The notes: a model not told the origin generated them from the letters alone. Counted from the first letter of the stretch, positions 28,354 to 36,699 are shown. The stretch is DNA of 64,000 nt from Bacteroidales bacterium (GCA_016928075.1 JAFGLJ010000029.1:99705-163704); one strand, 5' to 3'. Numbers and translations: made by a program.

Positions 28354-28391
28354 GTCCGCCTCTGTCCCGAGGTCTCGGGACTACGGCGGAC
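28354..28391. repeat. Nested GC-rich palindrome
   Basis: GTCCGCC (28354-28360) pairs with GGCGGAC (28385-28391), and within it CCCGAG pairs with CTCGGG around a two-base loop. It lies 14 bases after the stop at 28340 with no T-tract, and is framed by short AGCAGG-type direct repeats. It may act as a transcript-stabilising hairpin or a mobile palindromic unit. Confidence 0.7.
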
Positions 28392-28411
28392 GAAGCAGGG
28401 AGCAGGGGAAG

Positions 28412-28444
28412 GAATATCGAATATCGAATGACGAATATCGAATT
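28412..28444. repeat. GAATATCGAAT-type repeat tract
   Basis: Three and a half copies of GAATATCGAAT variants (one reads CGAATGACG) lie in tandem. They belong to the family at 16037-16111 and 31318-31352. Confidence 0.7.
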
Positions 28445-28469
28445 GAGAAAACTAACTTTCTATACCCAT

Positions 28470-28520
28470 AAACCACTTAAACCACTTAAACCACTTAAAC
28501 CACTTAAACCACTTAAACTT
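28470..28520. repeat. 9-bp tandem repeat, unit AAACCACTT
   Basis: Five uninterrupted copies of a 9-bp unit lie 48 bases upstream of the M20 gene. Nine is a multiple of three but the tract is non-coding. It may be length-variable by slippage and is close enough to the promoter region to affect expression. Confidence 0.85.
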
Positions 28521-28567
28521 TATTTACTAATATTCCATAAATTTACACTGATAATAAAACACACCCG

Positions 28568-29893
28568 ATGAAAAACATATTTTTGCTGTTTATAAGCTTA
28601 TTCTTCAGTATCTCCCTTTTCTCACAGGATAAGCTTAAATCTAAGATTGAGGCTGTCATAGAAAGCATTGAAGACGAACATTATGAAACATATAAATATC
28701 TTCATGCCCATCCTGAAGTTTCGCTGATGGAGTTTGAGACGTCTAAAAAGATGGCTTCTCATCTTGATGATATGGGATTTGAGGTAACGCGTAATTTTGG
28801 AGGTAACAGTGTGGTGGGTTTGCTGGAAAACGGTAAAGGACCGGTGATCATGTTACGCACCGACATGGATGCCCTTCCAATAAAAGAAGAAACAGGGCTT
28901 CCTTGTGCCAGCACTGTAGTGATGGAAGATGCTTCCGGCAACCAGGTTCCTGCCATGCATGCCTGCGGTCACGATATGCATATGACGGTATGGCTGGGGA
29001 TACTGAGCACCATGGTACAACTAAGAAATGAATGGTCCGGAACAATTATTGCCATTGCTCAGCAGGCTGAAGAAGTAAGTGGAGGTGCCAACAGGATGAT
29101 TGAAGCCGGCTTATTTCAGAAATTTTCCGTACCGGATTATGCCCTGGCTTATCACGTTAATCCCGAGCTGCCGTCAGGATCGATTGGATATTATCAGGGT
29201 CCCATCTTCGGAGGTGTGAGTTCAGTGGATATTCACGTTTTTGGATATGGAGGTCATGGAGCTATGCCACATACAACCATAGACCCGGTGGTTCTTGCCT
29301 CACGAATAGTACTGGCCATTCAGACCCTGGTATCACGTGAGATAGAACCTGTCCAGCCTGCCGTGGTTACCGTTGGATCCATTCATGGTGGCAGTAAGCA
29401 TAATGTTATCCCTGACAGGGTGGACCTGCAGCTTACAGTTCGGTTCTTCTCTGACGAGGTCTACCATCAGATTATTGAAGGACTCGAACGTATTACCCGC
29501 GGGATTGCCATTTCGGCAGGTCTTTCCGAAGAAAAACTTCCTGAAGTGATCCCCCTTGAAGGGTTAACCCCTCCTGTGGCCAACGATCCTGATCTTGTGA
29601 ATAAAGGTGTGGTTTCAATGGAGAAAATGCTTGGTTCCAACAGTATGTTTGAGGTGAACCCGAGTACCGTGGGTGAAGATTTCGGTAAATACGGACGAAC
29701 CCCGGAAAAGGTACCTATAGCCTTATTCTGGCTGGGTGGGGTTGAAAAAGAAAAGTACAGGGACCATAATGAAAATAGCACTCCCCTGCCGGGTTTGCAT
29801 AATGCATCATTCCACCCCGATTTCTATCCAACTTTCCGGGGGGGAGTGGCTGCTATGACCAGAACGATGATCGATCTTTTTAATGAGGAATAA
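28568..29893 (+). CDS. Exported M20-family amidohydrolase
   Basis: This 441-residue enzyme belongs to the M20D amidohydrolases (carboxypeptidase / N-acyl amino acid hydrolase type), which cut amide bonds of small substrates with two metal ions. Seen: signal peptide (MKNIFLLFISLFFSISLFSQ), RTDMDALPIKEETGLP, the metal motif HACGHDMHM, the acidic AQQAEEVSGGANRM, and a dimerisation domain with GYGGHGAMPHTTIDPV. Export suggests peptide or acyl-amino-acid scavenging in the periplasm. The substrate is unknown. It is monocistronic. Confidence 0.93.
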   Translation: MKNIFLLFISLFFSISLFSQDKLKSKIEAVIESIEDEHYETYKYLHAHPEVSLMEFETSKKMASHLDDMGFEVTRNFGGNSVVGLLENGKGPVIMLRTDMDALPIKEETGLPCASTVVMEDASGNQVPAMHACGHDMHMTVWLGILSTMVQLRNEWSGTIIAIAQQAEEVSGGANRMIEAGLFQKFSVPDYALAYHVNPELPSGSIGYYQGPIFGGVSSVDIHVFGYGGHGAMPHTTIDPVVLASRIVLAIQTLVSREIEPVQPAVVTVGSIHGGSKHNVIPDRVDLQLTVRFFSDEVYHQIIEGLERITRGIAISAGLSEEKLPEVIPLEGLTPPVANDPDLVNKGVVSMEKMLGSNSMFEVNPSTVGEDFGKYGRTPEKVPIALFWLGGVEKEKYRDHNENSTPLPGLHNASFHPDFYPTFRGGVAAMTRTMIDLFNEE

Positions 29894-29932
29894 ATTCTTC
29901 CTTATGCACCTGCTGTGTTAGAGATACATTAA

Positions 29933-30364
29933 TTAATCCTGATATTCTTCTTTGAAAGTTTCTATACTTTTCTTAAGCGCATCCTGTAATTCCCTGACTT
30001 CTTCTGCGAGGGCTTCTTTTTTATCAGCTGTTGCATTATTAAACTCTTCTACTTTCTGGTCGATCGCCTCACGCTGTTTTTCCAGTTCTGCCAGGGCTGC
30101 TTCATACTGAGTTTTAGCCTCCCCTACCAAATCTGCAGATTTTTCTTTCAATTCGTTCATTTTCTCCTGGGTTTCATTTTTGAACGATTCTATCTCACCT
30201 ACAAAATCAGCAAATCCTTCTGAAACAACGTCTTTGGTTTCATCAACCATTTCTTCTGCTTCATCCAGAACATCCTTGGCAGTGGTGTCGTCTTTTTTAG
30301 ATTGTCCACAGGCAACCATTCCAATGACTGCAATAGCCAGTAAAAATCTTGATAATGTTTTCAT
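29933..30364 (-). CDS. Small coiled-coil lipoprotein
   Basis: The 143-residue protein has a lipobox signal (MKTLSRFLLAIAVIGMVAC, Cys19) and a mature part that is almost entirely charged helix, rich in Glu and Lys with heptad-like spacing (EKMNELKEKSADLVGEAKTQ, AALAELEKQREAIDQKVEEF). It resembles apolipoprotein- or LEA-like stress proteins in composition, but I do not recognise a family. It is monocistronic with its own promoter. A structural or membrane-protective role is only a guess. Confidence 0.85.
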   Translation of the reverse strand: MKTLSRFLLAIAVIGMVACGQSKKDDTTAKDVLDEAEEMVDETKDVVSEGFADFVGEIESFKNETQEKMNELKEKSADLVGEAKTQYEAALAELEKQREAIDQKVEEFNNATADKKEALAEEVRELQDALKKSIETFKEEYQD

Positions 30365-30400
30365 AATTTAAATTTTAAATCCCTTAGTTAAATAACCTTA

Positions 30401-30408
30401 CAAATATA
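30401..30408 (-). promoter_or_regulatory. Promoter -7 box for the coiled-coil lipoprotein
   Basis: TATATTTG on the minus strand (plus CAAATATA) matches the consensus and lies 36 bases upstream of the ATG at 30364. Confidence 0.5.
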
Positions 30409-30551
30409 AATCTAAATATCGAAACAACATACTAAAATATAATTATTCACCACCATTTGAAGATATGGTCTCAATTAATATACTGCGTAGGTTGTATGAT
30501 AGTTATGCTGAAGATTCTGTCCGGTGAATTATTATCATATCCGTGGGGTAT

Positions 30552-31172
30552 TCATTGCATTTCCAGGAAAGCCAGCACTCGCCCAGAGTCGAAATTAAGG
30601 GTAAAAGAATCGCCTGTACATTCATTGAGAGTCCCCATCCACCAGTTTTTCAATTCTAATTTATCAAGGGGATATTTGAGCCCTTCCGAGCTGATCTTTG
30701 TATCATTATCAATTGCAAATAATGAAATTTGCTGACCCTGCCAACTGCTGACCGGTTTACCTGACTGAACAGGTATTATAATACCATGGTCTGTTACCAT
30801 TTTTACCGATAATGATTCTGCATAATCGGCCAGAAGTGAAATATTGGCCAGTGTATGATCTTCCCTTAATCCTGTCGCTCCCAGAATAACAATATCCGTA
30901 ATTCCTTTTACCAGGCAGTACCTTACGGCCTTTGTGAGATCATTCGTTTCCTGGTCCCCATCGTAATATAACCTGTCAGCATATTTCTTTTTCAGGTCTT
31001 CGGATACTGAATCAAGGTCTCCCGCTATAGCCCAGGGCTCCAGTCCGTATTCAACCAGTTTTGATACAGAACCGTCGCAACAAACAATCTGGTCTGAGTT
31101 CTCGAGATAACCAAGAGGTAAGCCCGTTGTTGGAAAGCTACTGTCGGCTAATATTACTACCGGTTTAGCCAT
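30552..31172 (-). CDS. thiN: Thiamine pyrophosphokinase
   Basis: The enzyme transfers pyrophosphate from ATP to thiamine, giving the cofactor TPP. The 206-residue sequence has the family motifs IVCCDGSVSKL, the catalytic GDLDSV, DQETNDLTKAVRY and ILGATGLREDHTLANI, plus a C-terminal beta domain with KYPLDKLELKNWWMGTLNEC. It is on the same strand as the PnuC-type transporter and the TonB receptor but separated from them by a 177-base repeat-rich gap, so it may be part of the riboswitch-controlled unit or transcribed separately. It completes a thiamine uptake and activation pathway. Confidence 0.94.
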   Translation of the reverse strand: MAKPVVILADSSFPTTGLPLGYLENSDQIVCCDGSVSKLVEYGLEPWAIAGDLDSVSEDLKKKYADRLYYDGDQETNDLTKAVRYCLVKGITDIVILGATGLREDHTLANISLLADYAESLSVKMVTDHGIIIPVQSGKPVSSWQGQQISLFAIDNDTKISSEGLKYPLDKLELKNWWMGTLNECTGDSFTLNFDSGRVLAFLEMQ

Positions 31173-31182
31173 AGGTTATTAT

Positions 31183-31287
31183 CAAAAGACAAAAGATAAA
31201 AGTAAAAAGATAAAAGTAAAAAGATAAAAGTAAAAAGATAAAAGTAAAAAGATAAAAGTAAAAAGATAAAAGTAGAAAGATAAAAGT
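31183..31287. repeat. 14-bp A-rich tandem repeat between pnuC and thiN
   Basis: About seven copies of a 14-bp unit (AAAAGTAAAAAGAT, with first and last copies slightly changed) fill the space between thiN and pnuC. The same words recur at 63941-64000. The G/T in one strand and strict absence of C in the core are striking. Copy number may vary between strains. Confidence 0.85.
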
Positions 31288-31317
31288 TGATGCGCCTGAA
31301 AAAGATAATCTTTACAC

Positions 31318-31352
31318 TTCGAAATTCGTTATTCGATATTCATTATTCATTA
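31318..31352. repeat. GAATATCGAAT-type repeat at the pnuC end
   Basis: Reverse-complement copies of the GAATATCGAAT family (TTCGTTATTCGATATTC, then CATTATTCATTATTC) run into and include the stop codon of the PnuC-type gene. Confidence 0.65.
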
Positions 31353-31928
31353 TTCCACCAGGGTCTTTCTCCACTCCCGGTACCCTATAACGGCCATCAC
31401 AGTATAAACTGCAAATAATATGACAGTGGGATATAATCCTTTATAAATATAAAGACCCATAGATACCAGGTCAGCAATAATCCATAATATCCAATGCTCA
31501 ATTATCTTTCGTGCCAGCATCCATGTGGCAACTATTGATAATGCCGTGGTAAAAGCATCGCCGAGAGGAACAGGAGAGTCAGTATAATTGAAAAGAATAT
31601 ACCATATGCCTGCAAAAAGCAGTATGAAGATAAGAACCAGTATAAATCCCAGTTTAAAGCTTATCCTGGTCACAGGTAAAGAATCAGTATTAAATTTTTT
31701 TCCTCCCCTCAGCCACCAGTACCATCCGTAAACACTTATCAGAACATAATAGGTTTGTAACCCCATGTCGGCGTAAAACTTGCTGGTTAGAAATATCCAT
31801 ATGTACAAAGCGGAGGTAACAATACCCAGTGGCCAAAGCCAGATGCTCTGCCTGATTTCCAGGAATACATAAATTATACCGGCGAGAGCGCCGATTATTT
31901 CAATGTAATGATCAGCCAGCCAGTCCAT
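31350..31928 (-). CDS. pnuC: PnuC-family transporter, probably for thiamine (PnuT)
   Basis: PnuC proteins are facilitators for vitamins such as nicotinamide riboside. This 192-residue protein has about seven membrane segments and the family motifs WPLGIVTSALYIWIF, YGWYWWLRGGKKF and WILWIIADLVSMGLYIYKGL. Its position between a TPP-riboswitch-led TonB receptor and thiamine pyrophosphokinase points to thiamine as substrate (the subtype called PnuT), because phosphorylation by ThiN would trap it. That is context inference; sequence alone would not separate PnuT from PnuC. It starts 5 bases after the receptor gene. Confidence 0.92.
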   Translation of the reverse strand: MDWLADHYIEIIGALAGIIYVFLEIRQSIWLWPLGIVTSALYIWIFLTSKFYADMGLQTYYVLISVYGWYWWLRGGKKFNTDSLPVTRISFKLGFILVLIFILLFAGIWYILFNYTDSPVPLGDAFTTALSIVATWMLARKIIEHWILWIIADLVSMGLYIYKGLYPTVILFAVYTVMAVIGYREWRKTLVE

Positions 31929-31933
31929 GGTAA

Positions 31934-34366
31934 TCAGAAGCTAACCGCCAGCCTGCAGATATAATTGGTACCTGCCTGGGGGAAATAGTATGCCCAGGTA
32001 TATTCCTGTCCGTCAATATAATAATTGCCACCATAGGCATTGCTTTCATAGAGCGAATTTAGCAGGTTATTAATTTGCAGTTGCAGTGAAATATTCTGAA
32101 TCCCTTTCAAAGCAAATCCATAATCAAATCTTATATTATTCACAAAATATGGATCGATCATTCGTTCCTCACTATTTGTATTATCGAAATACTGTTTCCC
32201 AACATACTTGCTGGTGAAATGCATTTCAAAACGCCTGAAAGGAATAATAGCTATATTGCTGTTAAGAATCAAGCCCGGGGAATAAGCTATATTCACATCT
32301 CCCAGCTCTTTAGTCATAGCTGTTTCCTCTGATGTAACGGAATTATAATCAACATAATGTTCCACAAAATTTGTAATCTTGTTACGACTCAATGTTGCAT
32401 TAAGATCCCATTCAAGAAAATCAAATGGTTTTACGGCTGTGGTGATCTCGACTCCTGCCCGGTAGGACTTCTCCACATTGGTCATTATGGGATACCCAAC
32501 GTTACTAAGTTCACCTGTGGGTACGAGCTGATCATCATAATACATATAATACAGGTTTATGCCAGCCATTAATTTCGACATGCTGAGCTTATATCCCGCT
32601 TCAAAATCGTAAAGTGTTTCGGGTGCAGGCATGTCATCCGGGTCTCCTTTTGCATCTTTGTAGTTCGCCCTTGTGGGCTCCCTGTTTGCTACCGAGAGAG
32701 AAAGGAACACGTCCTGATTAGGATCTATTTTCATAAATAATCCTCCCTTGGGATTAAAGAAGTTAAATCTTTTGTCAAGGTCCAGGTTCATGAGGTCATC
32801 ATCCTCACCTTCCATTACATAGTTAATATTTCGGTATTGTGCGTCAGCAAAAACACTAAGTTTATCCGTCAGCCTGTAGTCTAACTTCACATATATGTTC
32901 AATTCACTTTTTGATGAGCTGTTGAAATACCATTCAAAATCCTTTTCGGTCCATCCGGCATACCTTATCCATATAATTCTTCCAAAGTGATCCCCTATAT
33001 ACCTGTTAAGGCCTGCTCCCACACTGAGACTTATTTTATCCCTGTAATATTTAACATCAGCTATTCCGCCATAGAAATTGTTCAACATCCACTTTCTGCG
33101 TACCAGGTCAACGCTTTCAATCAGAATTGGGCCAGCCATCCAGTTTGGGAGTCCATAATCAGATAATAATGCATCTTCCTTATACTGTTCAAAGAATCCG
33201 GCACCATAGGTGAAATGATAAGCAGCGCTCATTTGGAGATTATTATTCAATGACTTCTTATAAAGTAACTGAAAATGATACTGGTTGTAATTATCTTTCT
33301 GGTCTTCATAATATCTTTTATCCCCGAATGAATCTGTATATTCACCTGCGGGATTGTAGGTCCTTGCTGTATCCAGGACTTCTTCGGGTACACCCCACCA
33401 GCTTATTCCTGTTATTTCTTCACCCAGGATAACATTAGTTTTAAAAGTGCCAATCTTTGAATTATAAATGCCTGAAAGGAACAGGGACCTGTGATCGGAT
33501 CCACTGTAATCAATGTACCCATCTGTTGTAAGCCCTGATAATCTGAGGTCAAATTTAAACCTGTCATTGATGATCCCGGTACCCAGCTTTACAGTTCCCT
33601 TGAAGGTATTGAAAGATCCAAGGCTGCTGCTTATTTCAGCATAAGGCTCATCTGAAGGGGTTTCTGTGCGAAAGTTAACGCTGGCTCCAAAAGCGGCGGC
33701 TCCGTTCTTTGAAGTTCCCACACCACGTTGTACCTGTATTTCCGAGACTGAAGATGCAAGGTCAGGCATATTAACCCAGAAAACCTGCTGTGATTCCGGA
33801 TCATTAATCGGTATTCCGTCGATTGTGATATTTATCCTGCTTGGATCGGTTCCCCTTATCCTGAAGTTGGTGTATCCCAGTCCTGCTCCAGCTTCAGATG
33901 TTTCAACCAGGGAAGGTAATGAAGAAAGCAGGTACGGCATATCCTGTCCTGTATTCAGTTTATCTATCTTTTCCCTTTTAAGGTTGTTGAATGCCACAGG
34001 CGTGTTTTCTGTAGCCCTGGTTCCTATTATCATCACCTCATCAGCCTGTATAATTGCCACCTTAAGTTTAAATTCCAGGTAAACATCCCCGTCAAGCTGA
34101 ACTTCCCTTTCTACTGATTCATAACCCATGTATGTAACCTCTATAACATAATCCCCTGTTTTTATTGGTTTAAAGCTGAATATACCTTCTGAGCCTGAAG
34201 TGGTTCCGAGGTACGTGTCCTTGATAATGATAGTGGCACCCAGCAGCGGAATGCCATTTTCATCCATCACTTTCCCGCTGATGGTCCATCTCTCTTCCTG
34301 TTGTATTGAGAAAGCATTCAATACTATTAAAAACAGGAAAGTACAATTAATTACGATTTTTTTCAT
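31934..34366 (-). CDS. TonB-dependent receptor, probable thiamine uptake
   Basis: This 810-residue outer-membrane receptor imports a scarce ligand using TonB energy. Order: signal peptide (about 1-20), carboxypeptidase-regulatory-like beta domain (about 26-110, ISGKVMDENGIPLLGATIII), plug domain (about 120-225, with FRIRGTDPSRINITIDGIPI and VQRGVGTSKNGAAAFGASVN), then the beta-barrel ending in ICRLAVSF. A TPP riboswitch lies immediately upstream, and the next genes are PnuC-type and thiN, so thiamine or a phosphate ester of it is the likely ligand; this matches the Omr1 receptors predicted in Bacteroidota. Confidence 0.93.
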   Translation of the reverse strand: MKKIVINCTFLFLIVLNAFSIQQEERWTISGKVMDENGIPLLGATIIIKDTYLGTTSGSEGIFSFKPIKTGDYVIEVTYMGYESVEREVQLDGDVYLEFKLKVAIIQADEVMIIGTRATENTPVAFNNLKREKIDKLNTGQDMPYLLSSLPSLVETSEAGAGLGYTNFRIRGTDPSRINITIDGIPINDPESQQVFWVNMPDLASSVSEIQVQRGVGTSKNGAAAFGASVNFRTETPSDEPYAEISSSLGSFNTFKGTVKLGTGIINDRFKFDLRLSGLTTDGYIDYSGSDHRSLFLSGIYNSKIGTFKTNVILGEEITGISWWGVPEEVLDTARTYNPAGEYTDSFGDKRYYEDQKDNYNQYHFQLLYKKSLNNNLQMSAAYHFTYGAGFFEQYKEDALLSDYGLPNWMAGPILIESVDLVRRKWMLNNFYGGIADVKYYRDKISLSVGAGLNRYIGDHFGRIIWIRYAGWTEKDFEWYFNSSSKSELNIYVKLDYRLTDKLSVFADAQYRNINYVMEGEDDDLMNLDLDKRFNFFNPKGGLFMKIDPNQDVFLSLSVANREPTRANYKDAKGDPDDMPAPETLYDFEAGYKLSMSKLMAGINLYYMYYDDQLVPTGELSNVGYPIMTNVEKSYRAGVEITTAVKPFDFLEWDLNATLSRNKITNFVEHYVDYNSVTSEETAMTKELGDVNIAYSPGLILNSNIAIIPFRRFEMHFTSKYVGKQYFDNTNSEERMIDPYFVNNIRFDYGFALKGIQNISLQLQINNLLNSLYESNAYGGNYYIDGQEYTWAYYFPQAGTNYICRLAVSF

Positions 34367-34367
34367 T

Positions 34368-34402
34368 TTCTTTTGATTTAATGCATCCTAAAACCAAAAG
34401 AA
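34368..34402 (-). promoter_or_regulatory. Hairpin next to the receptor start, possible riboswitch platform
   Basis: CAAAAGAA (34395-34402) and TTCTTTTG (34368-34375) form a perfect 8-bp stem with a 19-base loop. It lies between the TPP aptamer and the ATG at 34366, one base from the start codon. It could occlude ribosome access, as expected for a switch acting on translation; no T-tract for termination is seen. Confidence 0.4.
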
Positions 34403-34409
34403 TGAGGTC

Positions 34410-34486
34410 TCTTTTCCTACGACGGCATTATCCGTATCAGGTACAGAGGGTATGATCTCAGCCTGTATATTAAGGCACCCCATTTT
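34410..34486 (-). promoter_or_regulatory. TPP (thiamine pyrophosphate) riboswitch
   Basis: Read on the minus strand the segment contains all conserved TPP aptamer blocks in order: GGGGTGCC, CTGAGAT, ATACCC, TACCTGAT, GGATAATGCC, and CGTAGGAAA. The variable P3 arm is short (TTAATATACAGG). It lies just downstream of a strong promoter and 44 bases upstream of the receptor start. TPP binding is expected to reduce expression of the uptake operon. Confidence 0.95.
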
Positions 34487-34496
34487 TTTGATATAA

Positions 34497-34528
34497 CAAA
34501 GTTAAGAAGATTGAAAAATTTCTGCAAA
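34497..34528 (-). promoter_or_regulatory. Promoter of the thiamine operon
   Basis: On the minus strand TTTG (plus CAAA at 34525-34528), a 20-base spacer, and TAACTTTG (plus CAAAGTTA at 34497-34504) form an exact Bacteroidota promoter. Transcription would begin just before the riboswitch. Confidence 0.8.
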
Positions 34529-34563
34529 TAGTAGTATGATTATAGCATTTATAAAAGATTTGT

Positions 34564-34571
34564 TAATTTTG
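34564..34571 (+). promoter_or_regulatory. Promoter -7 box for the DUF3052-like gene
   Basis: TAATTTTG matches the consensus and lies 30 bases before the ATG at 34602. The divergent thiamine promoter is only about 35 bases away. No -33 match. Confidence 0.5.
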
Positions 34572-34601
34572 CCACACAAATTTATTTGCTGGTGGTAGAA
34601 T

Positions 34602-35009
34602 ATGGAATATATTTTAAGAAAGCTGAATTATAAGGATCAGGAAAGGATTTGTATTGTAAATGGCAATAACGGATTTATTGATAAAATACAAAAGCTGAAG
34701 CCCCGTGTGAGGGTGGATGAACAAATAGATCCCAAGTACCTTTATGAATTCTGCCTTATTTTTGTAAAACACCAATCCGATCTGAAAGAAATTGTTCCAC
34801 AGAGCATACATAATCTTGCCGAAGATGGAATACTATGGTTTGCATATCCCAAGAAAAGTTCAAAAAAGCATAACTCTGACATAAGCAGGGATAAAGGATG
34901 GGATCTAATAAACTCCCACGGCTTTTGTCCGGTAAGGCAGGTCTCGATCGATGACGATTGGAGTGCATTGCGTTTCAGGAATGCGAGATTTATCAAAAAA
35001 AGCAAATAA
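34602..35009 (+). CDS. DUF3052-like protein
   Basis: The 135-residue cytosolic protein resembles the DUF3052 family: a first half with alternating strands (DKIQKLKPRVRVDEQIDP, EFCLIFVKHQSDL), then the characteristic DGILWFAYPKKSSKK and SDISRDKGWDLINSHGF, and a final SIDDDWSALRFRNARF. Function is unknown. It is divergent from the thiamine operon and convergent with the aminopeptidase, with only 5 bases between their ends. Confidence 0.85.
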   Translation: MEYILRKLNYKDQERICIVNGNNGFIDKIQKLKPRVRVDEQIDPKYLYEFCLIFVKHQSDLKEIVPQSIHNLAEDGILWFAYPKKSSKKHNSDISRDKGWDLINSHGFCPVRQVSIDDDWSALRFRNARFIKKSK

Positions 35010-35014
35010 TTTTT

Positions 35015-36610
35015 TCAGGATCTGTCTTCAAAGAGAAGCCTGACTTCAGGATCAGGTATTATATCATATGGCGGATCAGATGATTTCAATATAAAAGACT
35101 GAATCTTCTGATTTACCATTATTCGTTCAATCCTTATGCCTGCCGGGTCATTTATTTGCAGATCCAGGGGAAACTCAAAAACATTATTCTCCTGTTTCTG
35201 TTCAACCAGGACATTAATCTCCTCCCTCCTGTTATTGTATGTCCAGCTTATTTTTAATTCCGGATGCCCTGATAAATATAACCATTGATGGAAAAACCTG
35301 TCCAGGTCACACCCTGATATTTCCTCCATTGTATTTTTGAAGTCCGATGTAAGGGCATTACGGTTACGGTAGCGGGCATAGAAGGTTTGCATTCCACTCC
35401 AGAACAGCTCATCTCCAATTTCACTCTTCAGCATGTGCAATACCCATGCACCCTTCTGGTACGAATTTGTGCTGAGCAGTTTCATAAAATCAATGATAGT
35501 AGTATCAATTACTGGTGCGGGGTTTTGTTTATAGGAGCTGATAACTCTCTGTCTTGCCATGTTCATAACAGCCCTGAGCCTTGTTTCTCCTTCCCTGCTA
35601 CCCTGGTAAAGAGCGGTCAGGTAAGTGGCAAATCCCTCACTCAGCCAGATATGATGCCAGTCTTTTTCTGTAACAGAATTTCCGAACCACTGGTGTGCAA
35701 TTTCATGGGCCATAAGGCGTTCTGCCCTTCCTTCTCCTGTAACTGAAGCCTCTGAATAAAATATACAGCCTGCATTCTCCATACCGCCAAACATGGTTTT
35801 TGACTGCACATTTGCCAGTTTCTCATATGCATAAGGTCCGATCCTTTCACTGTACCAGGTAAAAGGACCTACAGCAACAGAATAGTCTGAAAATCCTGCT
35901 TCGCGGTCTTCAGGAAAAACATATGACCATATATCAGTTCCACCTACTTTGCCGGCAAGTTGAACAGCAAATTTTGCTACCCCTATTACCATCACCTTGG
36001 TCGGAATACTGATTTCCTCTTTCCAGTGTGTTAACTTCACTCCCTCCGGTAATATGCTCTCTTCGTACAGGTACCCGTTTGCAACAACCTTGTATTTTTC
36101 AGGCGCATACACAATAAAATCAACAAAGGCCTTATCGGAAGGATGATCTATGCATGGTATCCAGTTACGAGCCCTGTCAGGCCAGTTGTCAGCAAAAAAA
36201 GTACGGTCACCATACCTGTTGCTCGAAATAATCAAACCATCTGCGGGAATGCCATAGTATCGGATTAATAAGTTGGATGTTTCACCCTCAACTTTCATTG
36301 ATTCAAGATCAATTTTAAGCCGGTTGTCTTTGTGATTCCAGTTAGCCGGACTTCCATCTATAATTACTTCCTCAACCGTCATACCACTACCCTTATCGTT
36401 TAAAGTAACAAGATCGAGATTAACTGCATCTGTATTCCCGGTATGAGTAATCCTTATCTTTGCTTCTCCCCTTATAAGGTTGTAACTATCAGAAAGGTAA
36501 ATGCTGAATTCATAATGTACAACATCAATATTACTGTCCCTGGGATATGGATCTGTTGCATAAACGGCAAAACACACCAGAGAAAGTAATACACCTGTAA
36601 ATATTCTCAT
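35015..36610 (-). CDS. M1-family zinc aminopeptidase, short exported form
   Basis: M1 enzymes remove N-terminal residues from peptides. The 531-residue protein has a signal peptide (MRIFTGVLLSLVCFAVYA), the substrate-anchoring GGMEN (275-279), the zinc motif HEIAH (302-306) with the third ligand Glu325 (LSEGFATY), and a final Ig-like beta domain (about 430-531). The large C-terminal helical domain of classic aminopeptidase N is absent; this is the compact form common in Bacteroidota. It is monocistronic. Confidence 0.93.
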   Translation of the reverse strand: MRIFTGVLLSLVCFAVYATDPYPRDSNIDVVHYEFSIYLSDSYNLIRGEAKIRITHTGNTDAVNLDLVTLNDKGSGMTVEEVIIDGSPANWNHKDNRLKIDLESMKVEGETSNLLIRYYGIPADGLIISSNRYGDRTFFADNWPDRARNWIPCIDHPSDKAFVDFIVYAPEKYKVVANGYLYEESILPEGVKLTHWKEEISIPTKVMVIGVAKFAVQLAGKVGGTDIWSYVFPEDREAGFSDYSVAVGPFTWYSERIGPYAYEKLANVQSKTMFGGMENAGCIFYSEASVTGEGRAERLMAHEIAHQWFGNSVTEKDWHHIWLSEGFATYLTALYQGSREGETRLRAVMNMARQRVISSYKQNPAPVIDTTIIDFMKLLSTNSYQKGAWVLHMLKSEIGDELFWSGMQTFYARYRNRNALTSDFKNTMEEISGCDLDRFFHQWLYLSGHPELKISWTYNNRREEINVLVEQKQENNVFEFPLDLQINDPAGIRIERIMVNQKIQSFILKSSDPPYDIIPDPEVRLLFEDRS

Positions 36611-36699
36611 AGCCTCAGGTTTTGTATAATAAGTCTGTAAAGTTATAATCTTTTAAAAACATTCCTGATATAAATCAAAGCTCATTAACAGCATTTCAT

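Noticed and set aside
31183..31287. Possible CRISPR array in the 14-bp repeats
   Set aside because: The repeat units are contiguous without unique spacers, and no cas gene is nearby.
35015..36610. Truncated aminopeptidase N
   Set aside because: The sequence has a complete signal peptide, catalytic domain and C-terminal beta domain; it is the compact M1 form rather than a broken gene.
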